In this document: positions 1-11,382 of the stretch, in pieces
Numbering within the stretch: the stretch's first letter is position 1
How the letters are laid out: each line of letters begins with the position of its first letter
Assembly: GCA_021018995.1 (NCBI GenBank)
Contig: CM037586.1
Location: 148,904,060-148,968,059 of the forward strand
Direction of reading: 5' to 3'
Source of the DNA: Chloranthus sessilifolius
Taxonomy: Eukaryota; Streptophyta; Magnoliopsida; Chloranthales; Chloranthaceae
Length of the DNA: 64,000 bases
The notes under the pieces: generated by a model
What the model saw: only the letters and a program-made list of their open reading frames with translations
The model's database searches: none
Told to the model about the DNA's origin: nothing
Made by a program: the position numbers and the translations under genes

Positions 1-972
1 CTTGATCACTCTGATTCGTCCCAACATTCCCACAACAAATGCACTGTTAGGTCTTGTGCAAACTTGAGCATACATTAGGCTTCCGACAGCAGAAGCATAT
101 GGGATGTTCTTCATGTGTTTTCTTTCAAGGTTGTTCTTCGGGCATTGGTTCAAATTGAACCTATCACCCTTCACAATGGGGGTCTACACTTGGTGAATAA
201 TCTTTCATACGAAATCTCTCTAAAACTTTCTTAATATAGGCTTCTTGAGATAGACCTAAGATACCTCAAAATCTGTCTCTTTGGGTCTTAATGCCAATGA
301 CATAAGATGCCTCACTCATATCCTTCATATTGAATTTTCTAGAGAGAAAACGTTTCACCTCATGCAGAAAACTCTTATCATTATCATTAGCTGCTAGCAA
401 AATATCATCCGCATATAAAATAAGAAAACAGACTCTACTTTTATTGACCTTCTGATACATACATTGATCGATAATATTTTCTACAAAATCAAATAAATAA
501 ATTACATTATGGAATTTCAAATATCATTGGCAGGATGCTTGTTTTAAACCGTATATGGATTTCTTGAGCTTGCAAATCAATTGCTTACCATTACTAGAGG
601 GGAATCCTTCATGTAAACCTCCTCCTCTAAATCTCTATTGAGTAATGCCATTTTCGCATCCATTTATTGTAACTCCAAGTCAAAATGGGCTACTAATGCC
701 AAAATAACTCACAAGGAATCTTTCTTAGATACAGGAGAAAAAGTCTCTATATAATCGATTCCATCTTTCTGCGTGAATCACTTAGCAACGAGTCTTGCCT
801 TGTATCTCTCAATGTTGTCCAATGAGTCTTTCTTTATTTTAAAGACCCATTTACATTTAATGATTTTTACACTATGAGGCAACTCTAAAAGATCCCTGAC
901 TCTGTTACTCTTCACAGAATTCATCTCTTCCTTCATAGCATTGTACCATAATTTTGATTCTTTACAACTCAT
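1..972 (-). pseudogene. copia element F: reverse transcriptase fragment
   Basis: This is a decayed Ty1/copia reverse transcriptase, read right to left and cut off by the window start. The N-terminal part at 778-972 shows the usual copia opening (EMNSVK, then KCKWVFKIK and YKARLVAK). The catalytic part at 266-520 keeps the YADDILLA box and the following FLSRKFNMKDMSEASYVIGI stretch. Stops and frameshifts separate the two pieces, so no enzyme can be made. It continues upstream (higher coordinates) into integrase, protease and gag of the same element. Family assignment is secure; the copia lineage is not. Confidence 0.85.
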
Positions 973-1039
973 GGCTTATGAAAAAGACTCGAGATCATTT
1001 TCGGCTCTAATGTTGTAGCCAGAATCTTATAAATACACA

Positions 1040-2190
1040 ACATAATCATAAGGAATTACTTATCTCTTTGATCTAATAGATTTTCTTAATGTTATACCAT
1101 CATCTTCCTGAGAAGTATACAGTTCAACTTGTTGTTCAACACCAGTTTGAACTACATGATCTACTGGAATGTCTTCAACAACTTGTGGAATTTCAACGAA
1201 TGGTTGTTCAACACTAGTTTGAACTTGAGGGGTGCCATAAAAAATAACTAATCTATCACTTGAGGTGGAAGGTTAAGATTCTGAATGATCCTTCTTAGAA
1301 ACTATGTTCCTGGTTTGATCGCTCTCACTGATAAAGTCATTTTCAAGAAATTTTGAATTTCTTGGTTTCACAATCCTAGTGATGTGAAAATTTGAAATTT
1401 TGTAACTTTTAGACCGTTCAACATATCTAATGAAATACCCACTGATGGTCCTTGGGTCCAGCTTCTTCTCTTGTGAATTATAAATTCTTACTTCAGATGG
1501 GCATCCTCAAACATGCATATGTCGCAAACTCGGTTTTCAACCTTTCCATAATTCAAATGGCATTTTAGGAACAGCCTTGGTTGGAACTCGATTTAATATA
1601 TATACTGTCGTCTTAAGTGCTTCAGCCCACAAGGATTTAGGAAGATTGGATGTACTAAGCATAGTTCACACCATGTCCAATAATATTTAGTTTCTTTTTT
1701 CTGCTACACCATTTTGGTCCGGTGAACCAGGCATGGTGTATTAGGCAACAATCTCAAGTTCTTGAAGAAACTTTGTGAATGGCTCAGGTGTTTGTCCATA
1801 TATCTTATGTGTATATAACATAATATTCTCCACCTCTATCTGATCTCACGATCTTAATTTGCTTATCTTATTATTTCTCTACTTCAGCCTTAAAGATTTT
1901 AAAGACATCTAATGCTTCGTTCTTGTTATAAAGCATGTAGATATACATATATCGTGAGTAATCATCTATAAAAGAGATGAAGTATTTCTGACCATGTGAA
2001 TCTATTTTTGGACTACATATATTAGTATGTATGATCTATAATATATTCAAACTCCTATTAGCACCTTTCTTTGACTTGTTGATCTGCTTTCCCTTTATGC
2101 AGTCCACACAAGTCTCAAAATCAGTAAAATCTAGGGTATTAAGTACCTCTTCATTTACTAATCCTTTAATTCTTTCTATGGAGATATGAC
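1040..2190 (-). pseudogene. copia element F: integrase core region, degenerate
   Basis: Reading the minus strand piecewise gives copia integrase landmarks. Near 1900-1990 there is a FIDDYSRYMYIYML segment (first catalytic Asp neighbourhood), and further along a SDRGGEYY-like segment (second Asp). Many stops interrupt the frame. It lies in the normal copia order between the GAG-pre-integrase domain (2191-2650) and reverse transcriptase (1-972). It has the same orientation and is probably the same insertion. Confidence 0.7.
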
Positions 2191-2650
2191 CTAATCTCCA
2201 GTGTCATAATGTAGAGGAATCCTCATTAATAACACATCTTTTAGAGCCAGTGTGAACATGCATTGAATCATAAGTGACATTATTTTATAAATTAATATAG
2301 TAAAGACCATTAGATAAAGTACCATTCCCAATACAATTAGATTTATAAAATAGACTGAATGATGAATCTGAAAAATTAAAGAAATATTAAAAGATACAAG
2401 TCTTGAAACTAAAATCAAGTTTCTAGAAAAACTTAGAACATAAAAGATCTTTTCTAACTTTAAAACAAAACCACCACTTAAAATTAAATTGCAAGTTCCT
2501 ATAACTTCCACATGTGAGCCCATCTGACTCCATAATACGATGCTTTGCTCACTTCCCACAGGCTTCCTTAGGTTTTATAAACCATGTAAGGAATCCAAAA
2601 TATGGATTGTTGATCTAGAATCAATCCACCATGTGTTAATATTGACTTTA
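2191..2650 (-). pseudogene. copia element F: protease and GAG-pre-integrase remnant
   Basis: The minus strand at about 2560-2640 reads NINTWWIDSRSTIHIL. This is the copia protease active-site segment, with the usual DSG changed to DSR. It runs into an open stretch (2191-2559) with GTCNLILSGGFVLKLEKIFYVLSFSRNLI-type protease and pre-integrase sequence, where YVLSFSRNL matches the common copia YVPxLxxNL pattern. The protease active site is altered and the reading frame is interrupted. Confidence 0.7.
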
Positions 2651-3480
2651 ACCATATTAGATTAATGATAAGAAAATGAGGTTGGATTACCTTTGTCCGC
2701 AAGCCATTTATGAAATTTGGCGCATTCCTTCTTCATGTGCCCCTTTTTTTTTACAGAAGATACACTTGAAATTTTTCTTAATATCAGCTTGGGGAGGTAT
2801 TTTACCTTCCCCTTTCTTATTGGCTTGAGATTTTTCCTTTTCATGCGTTGCCAGCATTGCACTTTCTCCCTACTTCATCACCAGTCTCCCTTCCTCTTGA
2901 ACACATATGGTCATGAGTTCATTGATTGACCAATTATCTTTATGTGTATTGTATGAGATTTTGAAGGGTCCGTATTGGTGCGGAAGGGTGTTCAAAATAT
3001 AGTGTACCAGGAAGGACTCTGACATTTCATCAGCGAATTTCTTTAATTGAGTCACATTATCCCTCATTTGCATGATGTGCTCATGCACACCTTTCACATC
3101 GGTGGGCCTTAGGGATGAGAACTTCATGATTAGGATACTTGCTAGTGCCTTGTCAGAAGTGATAAATTGTTCATAAATAGCCTTTAGCAAGTCTCGGACC
3201 TTTTCATGCTGATCGATAGAAACACGAATACCAATAGAAATTCTAGTCTTAATGAATATCATGCTGAGGTGATTAGATCGTTCCTATCATTCATAAAACG
3301 TGATATCCGCTGCAATGCTGGTATTAGTGAGTGCTGGTGGTTCATCTTTCCCAATAGCATAGTCTATATCCATCCACCCTAAATGAAGAAGAACTCTCTC
3401 TTTCCAGACCTTATAGTTATCTCCCTTAAGTTCAGAAATTTCACAACGAACATCAGAGAAATTTGCAGGTTGTACAATTA
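2650..3480 (-). pseudogene. copia element F: gag with zinc knuckle
   Basis: This is a Ty1/copia capsid gene of the UBN2 type. From the right end the minus strand reads a GDNYKVWKERVLLHLGW-like start. The main open piece (2870-3262) then contains the typical helical gag region (MKFSSLRP, MRDNVTQLKKF, FLVHYILNTLPHQYGPFKI). A zinc knuckle follows at about 2705-2775 (CIFC, KKGHMKKEC). A run of nine A (minus strand) inside the knuckle shifts the frame, and an in-frame stop separates the first two pieces. Gene order gag, protease, integrase, RT confirms copia. Confidence 0.8.
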
Positions 3481-3894
3481 TATAAAATTATAGATTACAA
3501 GCTTATGTTAAAACCGATGCCTAAATAAAAATTTCATGCTTTACCAATGTAAATCATGTTTAAAAATTGAATGTAATTACATAAAAATTGCCTGTGGGTT
3601 AAATTTTTTTAATCCAAGTAGATTCAATTATTCTTTATGATAGAAATTATCAAATTATTTACTAAAAATAAACTTTATGATAAAACTATCAAATTATTTA
3701 TTACTTCATGATTCTTATGGGTAAGTTATGAATACTTTGATATTTTATCCTAATTAATCATATAAATATAATAATAAATTTTATGGGATAAAATTTATTA
3801 TATTAAATATGATTAATTACAATTAATGTCTAAATATTATTTATGTAATCCTAAATTATAATATATAATTTTTATCAAGGGGCTCTATGGAAAG
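3481..3894. other. AT-rich spacer, no gene
   Basis: This is about 410 bases of very AT-rich sequence between the gag genes of elements F and G. It probably holds the leader or LTR of F, but I find no convincing TG...CA ends or primer site. Confidence 0.3.
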
Positions 3895-4367
3895 TAAGCC
3901 GCCATGAAAAATCACCCTAAAGAGTTTTCAGTTTGGAAAAGAGTGCCGAGACGGACAATGGAGTCCTGTACATAAAGGGCGATTTCAGGTGAAAGTTCAT
4001 ATAAACGAGGAGCATTACTTTGAGCAAATTTTTCGTGGAGTTCAACCCAAAATTCTTGAGCAGAAGTAGCATAAATAACGCTGTTAGAAATCTATTGAGA
4101 TAGGGAGTTGTGTATCCATGATGTAACCATATCATTACATGGTTCCAGTTGGCCAAATTGGCGGAGGTAGAAGACACCACCACTAAGGACCCATCAATGA
4201 AGCCAATCTTATTTTTGGCACTGAGAACAGCGCTCATAGCATGACTCCAAATTGGATAATTTTCTCTTGTAAATGGTTGGTTGGGAAACAACGACAGAAG
4301 CAGGATTGCCGGAGTGATGAAAGAAGAAAGAATTAAAAGAACCAACTGTTGAAGATGAAGAAGCCAT
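3895..4367 (-). pseudogene. copia element G: gag N-terminal fragment
   Basis: A second minus-strand copia gag starts at an ATG at 4367-4365 (MASSSS, then a serine/histidine-rich leader). After a frameshift it continues with NYPIWSHAMSAVLSAKNKIGFIDGS, the signature of the Retrotran_gag_3/copia gag_2 N-terminal family. The ATG lies 37 bp inside the primer-binding site, as expected. The rest of the element is missing: the sequence passes into element F at about 3890. F probably inserted into or recombined with G. Confidence 0.75.
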
Positions 4368-4403
4368 GACAGGTTGGCATCAAAAGAAACGAAACATGAA
4401 AGA

Positions 4404-4416
4404 GGCTCTGATACCA
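4404..4416 (-). promoter_or_regulatory. primer-binding site of copia element G
   Basis: The minus strand reads TGGTATCAGAGCC, complementary to the 3' end of initiator tRNA-Met. It lies just upstream of the gag ATG and marks the inner edge of the 5' LTR, which must extend to the right from about 4419. Confidence 0.8.
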
Positions 4417-4420
4417 TTGA

Positions 4421-4985
4421 TGTTTTGGTAAAACTATATATGTTTCTTGTCATTAATTAAAAATGTATAAATAATAATACAAGAACATCATCCGATCCCT
4501 TGGTTCATGCAATAACTTGAATCTCAAAAATTCCACCCAGCAGTCTGTGATTTTACAAAGGAGTATAATGTAGACTTTGAGAAGTGCACAGAGTTGAAGG
4601 CCCTTAGATCAGCGTCCATCTAAAAGTCTCTTTGGAGTCCCGAGTGGGTAGCTGCACCAAGTAAACTCTAGAGAAAGTAATGTGAATTATTAATTAAAAA
4701 CAAACATTAAGCATTCCATAATGGCCAATTTGGATAGAAAATTTAATTAGATTAGAAACTGGCGTTGCTAGTAATTGAAAATATCTGAAGTAGTGCTATC
4801 CTAAGTGAAATTATATGATCACTGTTGTTTCAAGTCCTACTTGAAAAAACGGTCATCATGATGGGAAAAATTGTTCACCATAAATAACATAAATAGCCCT
4901 GCTTGTGAATTTTTTAACATCGTTGCTGCACCATTTATCTAATCTAGCTAATTAGATTTGGTGTCCAAACTGGCTCTAAATTATA
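4421..4985 (-). other. probable 5' LTR sequence of element G, outer end not found
   Basis: The sequence next to the primer site begins TGTTTTGG on the plus strand (an LTR edge reading CCAAAACA on the minus strand). I could not find the outer boundary or a second LTR copy. No gene is visible in this stretch. Confidence 0.35.
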
Positions 4986-4995
4986 GCAACCACAT

Positions 4996-5187
4996 AGGGC
5001 CGGCACTGAGATTTTGGGGGCCCTAGCCAAATTAGTAAATGCGAACCAAAATGGGTACCTTTGAAAAAAAATAAAAAATCTTGGGCCTTTGAAGATTTGA
5101 CTGACAAGCTCAGGGAGCCCTATTTTGGGCGCAAAATTAGGGCGGCCCAAGGCAGCCCACACGCCCCCTATGCTCAGGGATGGCCCT
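4996..5187. mobile_element. 192-bp GC-rich MITE with 10-bp target duplication
   Basis: The ends are imperfect inverted repeats (AGGGCCGGCACTGAG at the left; AGGGCCATCCCTGAG read inward from the right). The flanks carry a perfect 10-bp direct repeat, GCAACCACAT, at 4986-4995 and 5188-5197. It is clearly GC-richer than its surroundings. A 9-11-bp duplication suits Mutator-like elements; the CCGGCCCTGAG-like end also recalls hAT-type repeats, so the superfamily is open. Confidence 0.8.
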
Positions 5188-5197
5188 GCAACCACAT

Positions 5198-5745
5198 TAT
5201 GAATTGGTATCACCAGGTGCAAAGCAACATTTTAATAAGTTTCTAGTCTAATATTACAGATTTACACTACCATAAAAATAATCTCTAAACTGTACCAAGG
5301 CTCCAGGGATCAGTTTTTGCCACACAGGTTGAATCTCACACCAGGTTTACAGAATTTTTTTATCAGGCTCTGCCCATATGGATTTCGTAGAAGTGAGGCT
5401 CTTGTTAAGTGTTGGGGAGTAAAGTACACCTTTTGTACTGTAGTCACAGTTTAGGATCAGTTCTCCCTACATGGTTCACAGTTTGTGATGTTTCTAGTGG
5501 AAGTAAGAGAGAAATAGCCTAAGTCATCAGCTAATGAGTTCACAAAATTCATGATGGGCACATCGAAATCAGCAAACTGTGCAGAGCACATAAGGCTTGT
5601 AGTGAGTCTAGGAGTATTGTTGTGTGGAATATTGGAGAGATGTTTTGAGGAGAACCATTAAAACAAATTAATTGGGGATGAAAATGAAATATATACTCAA
5701 ATTCGGGTTAATACGCAAGAAAAACATAAACCATTATGTTACAGA
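5198..5745. other. intergenic, nothing recognised
   Basis: I see no coding, repeat or RNA signal in this 550-base stretch. Confidence 0.4.
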
Positions 5746-5856
5746 CACTACAAAAAACAACACTATTAGTGGCAGCCAAAAACTACTGCTATTAACAAAA
5801 ATCTGCTATTAATACCCTTGGCACTAATAGTCTTAATAGTCTTATTTTCTGTAGTG
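5746..5856. mobile_element. CACTA-type MITE copy M1
   Basis: It starts CACTACAAAAAA and ends TCTGTAGTG, with the subterminal GACTATTAGTGGCAG-like repeats of this family. The 3-bp target duplication AGA is present on both sides, as expected for CACTA elements. It has no coding capacity. Confidence 0.85.
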
Positions 5857-6108
5857 AGATGAAGGAATAATTTAGTCATTGGAGTCAGTAACCTTATCTC
5901 AGGATAACTATATATCCAGACCATCTACCCTGGACTGGCCATATCCCAAAAGTCATGCCACCATCCGAGTCTCCAATTCATGTAACTTTAGAATTTAAAC
6001 ATTTGTCAGGATCCATTTTAATCACCCAACTGCTATGCTCAAAATTATGAATTTTCTGATCAGCATAGCTGGATTAGTGTGTTTTTGGGGTCATGCCCAA
6101 TTCGCGTG
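5857..6108. other. intergenic, nothing recognised
   Basis: Short spacer between two CACTA MITEs with no visible feature. Confidence 0.4.
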
Positions 6109-6279
6109 CACTATAAAAAATAAGACTATTAGCGCCAGTTTTAATTTGGCAGCAAAAAACTGTTTCTATTAACAAAAAAAATTATTGTGCCCATCAATAA
6201 TGACATGACTAGTAGCAACAGTTTTTTTGCTAATAGTGACAGTTTTTTACTGCCGCTGAAACACCTTATTTTGCTAGTG
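6109..6279. mobile_element. CACTA-type MITE copy M2
   Basis: It starts CACTATAAAAAATAAGAC and ends GCTAGTG, with internal GCGGCAG-type motifs in both orientations. The target duplication GTG flanks both ends. Confidence 0.8.
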
Positions 6280-6429
6280 GTGGTGGTCTGGATTGATTGA
6301 GCTTGTGTCACATGAACGGTGCAGATCAGCTACCCTTATGTATGTTGCATTGAGGCACATGCATGCTGCCATCTGTCAAAAGTCCAGATTACTTTCTCAT
6401 TCCAAGCACTTTCAAGTAAAACGATGAAT

Positions 6430-6612
6430 TCGAAAAAAGAATTAGATCCAAAAACATGAAACACATCTGATTTTATTTTGAAGAAAATATACCCCTAGTG
6501 AAATCATCAACAACGGTGAGAACTTTTGATAAATGATAAATGTCCGCATGCACTAGCTCTAGTGGGACTTGCTCTCGATGATAGAGCCTTCAAAGAATTT
6601 CAATGATGTCTA
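6430..6612 (-). pseudogene. copia integrase scrap, cut by element E
   Basis: The minus strand at 6485-6540 reads VLTVVDDFTRGIFS, the first catalytic-Asp segment of copia integrase (normally FLTIVDDFSR). Everything around it is full of stops. The scrap is interrupted at 6612 by the insertion of element E; the other side resumes at 26031, where I can no longer recognise it. Confidence 0.55.
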
Positions 6613-7108
6613 TGTTTTTTAGGCTGTAACTTATTAGAGCTTGCTCGAGCTGGAACCAAATCCGCTCGAGCGAGGTGGGTCACCCATTAGGGCCAACTTA
6701 CTAGTGTAAGTCGCTCGATGACTTTGGTACTCGCTCGAGTGACCCACGACGGATGAGTTACACTTGAGCGTATGTTTGGCAAGTTGTGCTTGAACCAGAA
6801 ATCTGATTTAGATCTTTATATTTAAGGAGAAAACTCTCGAGCGAATTAGGGAGTTGAGATATCATTGTAAAGCTTTAGTAAACTTATTTAGGGTTTTGCG
6901 GAGAGCTTTGGTAAGGTTTGAGTGTTCTTATATTCTTATAGAATCATCAATATAGTGAATCATCGTTGCCCGTGGACATAGGCATATTGCCGAACCACTT
7001 AAATATTGTCTCTTGTGTGATTGCGTTTGATTTTTTTTATTTTATTTTGCATTCTTATTTGATCGTTCATTGTGAGATCGTTGGTTAATTTGAGGCCTCG
7101 GCATAACA
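6613..7108 (+). repeat. 5' LTR of element E with CGCTCGAGCG palindromes
   Basis: It begins TGTTTTTTAGG and ends ATAACA. The first half holds several variants of a CTCGAGCG palindrome (about 6645-6850), also present in the 3' LTR. A TATA-like TTTATATTTAAGG at about 6816-6828 is a possible promoter. Confidence 0.85.
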
Positions 7109-7111
7109 AAT

Positions 7112-7123
7112 TGGTATCATAGC
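7112..7123 (+). promoter_or_regulatory. primer-binding site of element E
   Basis: TGGTATCATAGC, close to the complement of the initiator tRNA-Met 3' end (one or two mismatches), lies three bases after the LTR end. Confidence 0.75.
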
Positions 7124-7147
7124 TATTAGGTTTTTGTTCTATTATCA

Positions 7148-7990
7148 ATGATGGCATCGAAGTCCACAAAAGTTTTGAACGCGAGATTCAAGGTTGAGAG
7201 ATTCAACGAGAAGATTAATTTCGGCTTATGGCAAGTATAAATCTGGGATATCTTGATTCAACAAGGGTTGCACAAGACGTTGAAAGGGCTTACAAGTAAG
7301 CCGACGGATATGTTTGATGGTGATTAAAAAGAATTCAAACTTCAACCGTGTAGTATGACTCGGCTATGTCTAGCGAAGGAGATTACGTATAACATGATGT
7401 GGGAGAACTCGACAGCCTCACTGTGGACCAAATTAGAAAGTCTCTACATAAAGAAATCTCCGACGAGTCATTTGTATCTCAAGAAGCAACTGTACAAGTT
7501 GTACATGAAGTAGAACACTCCTTTCAACGAACATCTTAATGAATTTAATAAAATAATATCTGAATTATTAAATATTGGAGAAGAGGTTAAGGATGAAGAT
7601 AAAATACATTGCTTTTGTCTTTCCTCTCCGATTCCTATGAGCATCTAGTTACTAAGTTGCTCTATAGGAAGGAGAGACTATTGAATTGGAGTTAGTTACA
7701 GCGGCACTGCTTTGTAATGATATGAGGAAGAAAGGTTCGGATTGTAATACACAAGCAGATGACTTATTTGTTAGGAGGAGATCAAAGGATGTAAGTCTGA
7801 AAGGGATAGATCAAAGTTCAAATCTAAATCTAAAAATAGAAAGACTGTAGAATACTATAAGTGTCATAAGAAGGGTCACATAAGAAGACATTGTCCTCAG
7901 TTACAAACTAAGAGGAACGATGCTCAAGATATGAAGTGGAAAGGGGTTATTGATAAGGCTGGTATAGCCAAACAAGCTCTGAATGATAAT
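7148..7990 (+). pseudogene. element E gag with zinc knuckle
   Basis: The copia capsid gene starts at ATG 7148 with a MASKSTK leader, then FNEKINFGLWQV, the usual gag entry. A LWTKLESLYIKKSPTSHLYL segment and a NEFNKIISELLNIGEEV segment follow, both characteristic of UBN2-type gag. A CCHC zinc knuckle sits at about 7853-7905 (YYKCHKKGHIRRHCPQ), with the first Cys of CxxC lost. Stops occur within 120 bases of the start and again later, so it is dead. Confidence 0.8.
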
Positions 7991-8029
7991 GAGAAAGTAT
8001 TGTTAGTGGTTTTTGATAAATACTTATAG

Positions 8030-8440
8030 AATGCATGGATACTTGATCCTGGGTACTCCTGCCATATGTGTCCAAATAAGGACTGATTCACGTCTCATAA
8101 AGAGGTAGATGGCTTTGATGGGTAACAATATGACATGTAAAACAGTTGGAAAGGGTAATATTAGAATAAAGATGCACGATTGAGTTTTAAGAATATTGAC
8201 CGATGTACATCATGTTCTGAAACTGAAGAAGAACTTTATTTCGCTTGGTACACTAGACTCAAATGAGCTCAAGTTTATAGCTCAAGGTGGAGTTTTGAAG
8301 GTGACAAAGGGATCTCTAGTTGTGATGAAAGTGAAAAAGGTTAGAACTCTTTACTTTCTATCAGAAAGTACAGTGGCAGGTGATGCAGTGATATCTATGT
8401 CAGAAGATAGCAGTTTATCCTCTACACTGCTATGACACAT
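8030..8440 (+). pseudogene. element E protease / pre-integrase region
   Basis: AWILDPGYSCHMCPNKD at about 8034-8085 is the copia protease segment (normally DSGCSxHM), with the catalytic DSG changed to DPG. An open stretch 8196-8435 continues with LTDVHHVLKLKKNFISLGTL and EGGVLKVTKGS-like sequence of the protease C-terminus. It follows gag and precedes integrase, as expected. Confidence 0.75.
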
Positions 8441-9300
8441 GTGCCTATGACACATGTCAGAAAGAGGGATGACAAAGTTTAGCAAACAAGACTTGTTGAT
8501 CGGTGTAAAGGCTGACAACATTAACTTTTATGAGAATTGTGTCTTTGAGAAACAGTGCATGGTTAAGTTGAATACAGTTGTTCAAACTACGAAAGACAAA
8601 CTGTATTATATATATTCAGATGTATGAGAGCCTTCAAAGGTTCTTTCTAAAGGTGGTGCCAGGTACTTCCGCTCCTTCATCAACGATTATGCTCGGTATT
8701 TATGGATCTACTTGATGAAGAGTAAGGATGACATGTTGAAAACTTTTAAGAGATAAAAATACTATTTGAGAACCAGACTCGAAAGAAGGTCAATCAATTG
8801 AGAATCGATAATAGTAGTGAGTACACCAGTAGATAGTTTCAGAAGTTCTATGAAGAGAACGGTATTGCTAGGCACTTCACAGTGAGGAATACACTGCAAC
8901 AGTATGAGATAGCAGAACATATGAATAAAACCCTACTTGAAAATATAATATGTATGTTATCCAATGCGAGATCAGGTAGAAAGTTTTGAGTTGAGGCAGT
9001 CAGTACGGCGTGCTGTCTAACAGATCACTATCTACAGTAATAAGGTGTAAGACTATGATTGAGATGTAGTCAGCGAAGTCTGTAGATTACAGTGCATTGA
9101 GAGTCTTTGGTTGTACAACTTACTATCATGTCAGAGATAGTAAAATTGATCAAAGAGCTAAAAAAGTGACCTTCTTAGGGTATGGAGATGGCGTGAAAGG
9201 ATAAAGGTTATAGTGTCTTGAGCAGAATAAGGTTGTGATTAACAAAGATGTGTCATTTGATAAATCTGTTATGCGGACTTCTAGCAAATAGAGCATGAAA
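8441..9300 (+). pseudogene. element E integrase, degenerate
   Basis: Piecewise reading gives FRSFINDYARYLWIYLMKSK near 8670-8725 (first catalytic Asp changed to Asn in the INDYAR box). Later come RIDNSSEY-like and the copia spacer VFGCTTYYHVRDSKIDQRAKKVTFLGY near 9100-9185. Several in-frame stops occur (for example 8755 and 8835). Confidence 0.7.
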
Positions 9301-10783
9301 ATTAGAGAGGTGGTGAAAGATCAATCTAAGGTAGAGTTAGAAACTTATATAGTTACTATATCAGAAAAATATGTAAAAATTTTAAGTGTAAAAATAGTTG
9401 AGAGAGAGTCAGAGCAATCCTTAGCGGGTGGAAGACCCAAAAGGAATGCTAGAGCACAAATTCTCTACGATTACGAGGATATGGTTGCCTACGCATTGAT
9501 GTTGGATGTCAATGAGCAATTTTCATTCAAGGATGTAATTAGTGGAATATGTGAATAGGAAAAGTCGAAATGGGTGAAGAGATGAATTCTCTTTATAAGA
9601 ATATAACTTGGGAATTGACAGAGTTACCTAAGGGTAAAAGGGCAATTAAATGCAAGTATGTTTATAAGAAATAAAGGGCTATGCGCAAAAGGAATACATT
9701 AATTACAATGAGGTGTTTTTACTAGTTGTGAAACACTTCAATCCAACTTTTGTTGTCAATTGTAGCATAGTTGGATTTAGAGTTGAAACAACTCAATGTG
9801 AAAATGATGTTTCTACATGGTGATTTGGAGTAGATCTATATGAACCAACCTGAAGGGTTCAAGTCTCCTGAAGAAGAGAGGTTAGTGTGCAAACTGAAAA
9901 AGTCTTTATACAGGTTAAAATAGTCATTGATACAATGCTACAAGAGGTTTGACACATTGGTGATTCAAAATTACATTCGAAATGAATACGATAACTGTAT
10001 TTACTTCAAAAGGCTAGTAGATGGCTCGTATATTTATCTTCTCTTATATGTTGATAACATGCTCATAGCTTCAAAGAGCATAGTGGAGATCAACAAGTTA
10101 AAATCGTAATTTGGTATAGAGTTTGAGATACAGAATTTTGGCGCAGCGAGAGAGATTTTTGGGATAGAGATTCAGAGAGACAAAAAGAAATGGCAGTTGT
10201 GTCTGACACAGAAGAGTTATCTAAAGAATGTAATCTCATGGTATGGGATGGAGAACTCAAAAGAGGTGAGTACTCCATTGGCAGATCACTTTTGTCTCTC
10301 GACTAGCATGTCTCCTACTATGAATGGGGAGCGTGAATACACGACTCATGCTCACTATGCAAGTGCAGTTGGTAGCTTGATGTACACTATGGTGTGCGCT
10401 CAATCAAATATTTTAAAGGTCGTTAGTATGGTTAGCAGGTATATGGCTAATCAAGCCAAGAAGTATTGGTAGGCGATGAAATGGATTAGAAGGTACATAC
10501 GCAGTACCATGAATGTCGGGTAAGTTTTTTGCGATGGTACGTATAGATCATCAGTAATGCAGTTAAGTAGATTCAGATTACGCGGATGATTTGGATAAGC
10601 GTCGATTTATAACTAGATATGTTTTTACGCTATCAGGTAGTCCGATCAGTTAGAGGTCGATGTTACAAGATACAGTGACTTTCTCTACTACGGAGGCAGA
10701 GTATATGGTAGTGAAAAAAGCATTGTGGCTTGAAGGCTTAGTAGGTGATTTGAGTATCGCACAGGAAAGTGTTGATGTGTCTG
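9301..10783 (+). pseudogene. element E reverse transcriptase and RNase H, 5' part
   Basis: The spacer before RT is open at 9295-9558. RT begins near 9580 (EMNSLYKN, then RAIKCKYVYKK), with a likely internal deletion at about 9670-9700. The catalytic box at 10035-10070 reads YVDNMLIAS, so the second Asp of YVDD is Asn. The C-terminal RT/RNase H connection is open at 10197-10472 (STPLADHF, SAVGSLMYTMV, SRYMANQAKKYW). The frame is broken at 10783 by chromovirus A; the last RNase H codons resume at 25175. Confidence 0.8.
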
Positions 10784-11020
10784 TGTAATAGCCCAAAAAT
10801 TCTGAACAAGAACCTGACTGTTTTGATATGCATGCCCAGCACGGGAATCGAGACAGATTTAAAATTTTGAAATAGTATTATTAGAAATAATGTTAAGCCT
10901 GTAATTAGGTGAGTTGACGTGTGAATTCTCACTTAAATCCGAGTCATGTAAGACGTCAAGACGGCGTGCTACGCCGCATCGACCGTGTTCGTGCTTCACA
11001 CCGAAGTCTAAATTAGAGAA

Positions 11021-11060
11021 AACTGAAATGTCAAGGATATTTCAGTTGCTAGCTTATAAA
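11021..11060 (+). promoter_or_regulatory. LTR A promoter: dyad plus TATA box
   Basis: AACTGAAATGTC and GATATTTCAGTT form an inverted repeat with a 3-base loop. It ends 7 bp before TATAAA at 11055-11060. In the 3' LTR (22671-22697, TATA at 22705) the two 12-bp arms are perfect. Transcription would start near 11085, at the pyrimidine-rich CTTTCTTCTTCTTCC. Confidence 0.65.
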
Positions 11061-11382
11061 GGAAGGAAGAGACCTAGAGATATCTCCTTTCTTCTTCTTC
11101 CTCTGGTTCTTGAGCAAAACTTTGGAGCTAGGTTTGGTTTGGGCGAGTTCTTCGTGAAAAGCAGGGTTGGCAATACCCAGGATGGTGAGTTGTCTAAGTT
11201 AGGGTATGTAGAGTTCAATGAGACGAGCTTAAGTATGGTCTAAGTATGCGTGAGGTCTCTGCATACTGAACCAGAGCTAATTGTCTGCTCGTCGGAGTCG
11301 GATCGGTGATAAACTGCGAGAGCCGGATCCGAAACCCTCGTTCGGATCGATTTGCCGAAACCCCGAAAGGGCCCAACTAAAG

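Noticed and set aside
5061-5246. Open frames on both strands over the GC-rich MITE at about 4944-5246
   Set aside because: They lie in a 192-bp MITE with a target duplication and arise from its GC-rich composition.
10914-11243. 109-codon open frame over the start of LTR A (and its 3' LTR counterpart at 22696)
   Set aside because: It begins upstream of the TATA box and spans promoter and leader; the 3' LTR copy is open only from inside the TATA region, so it is probably chance.
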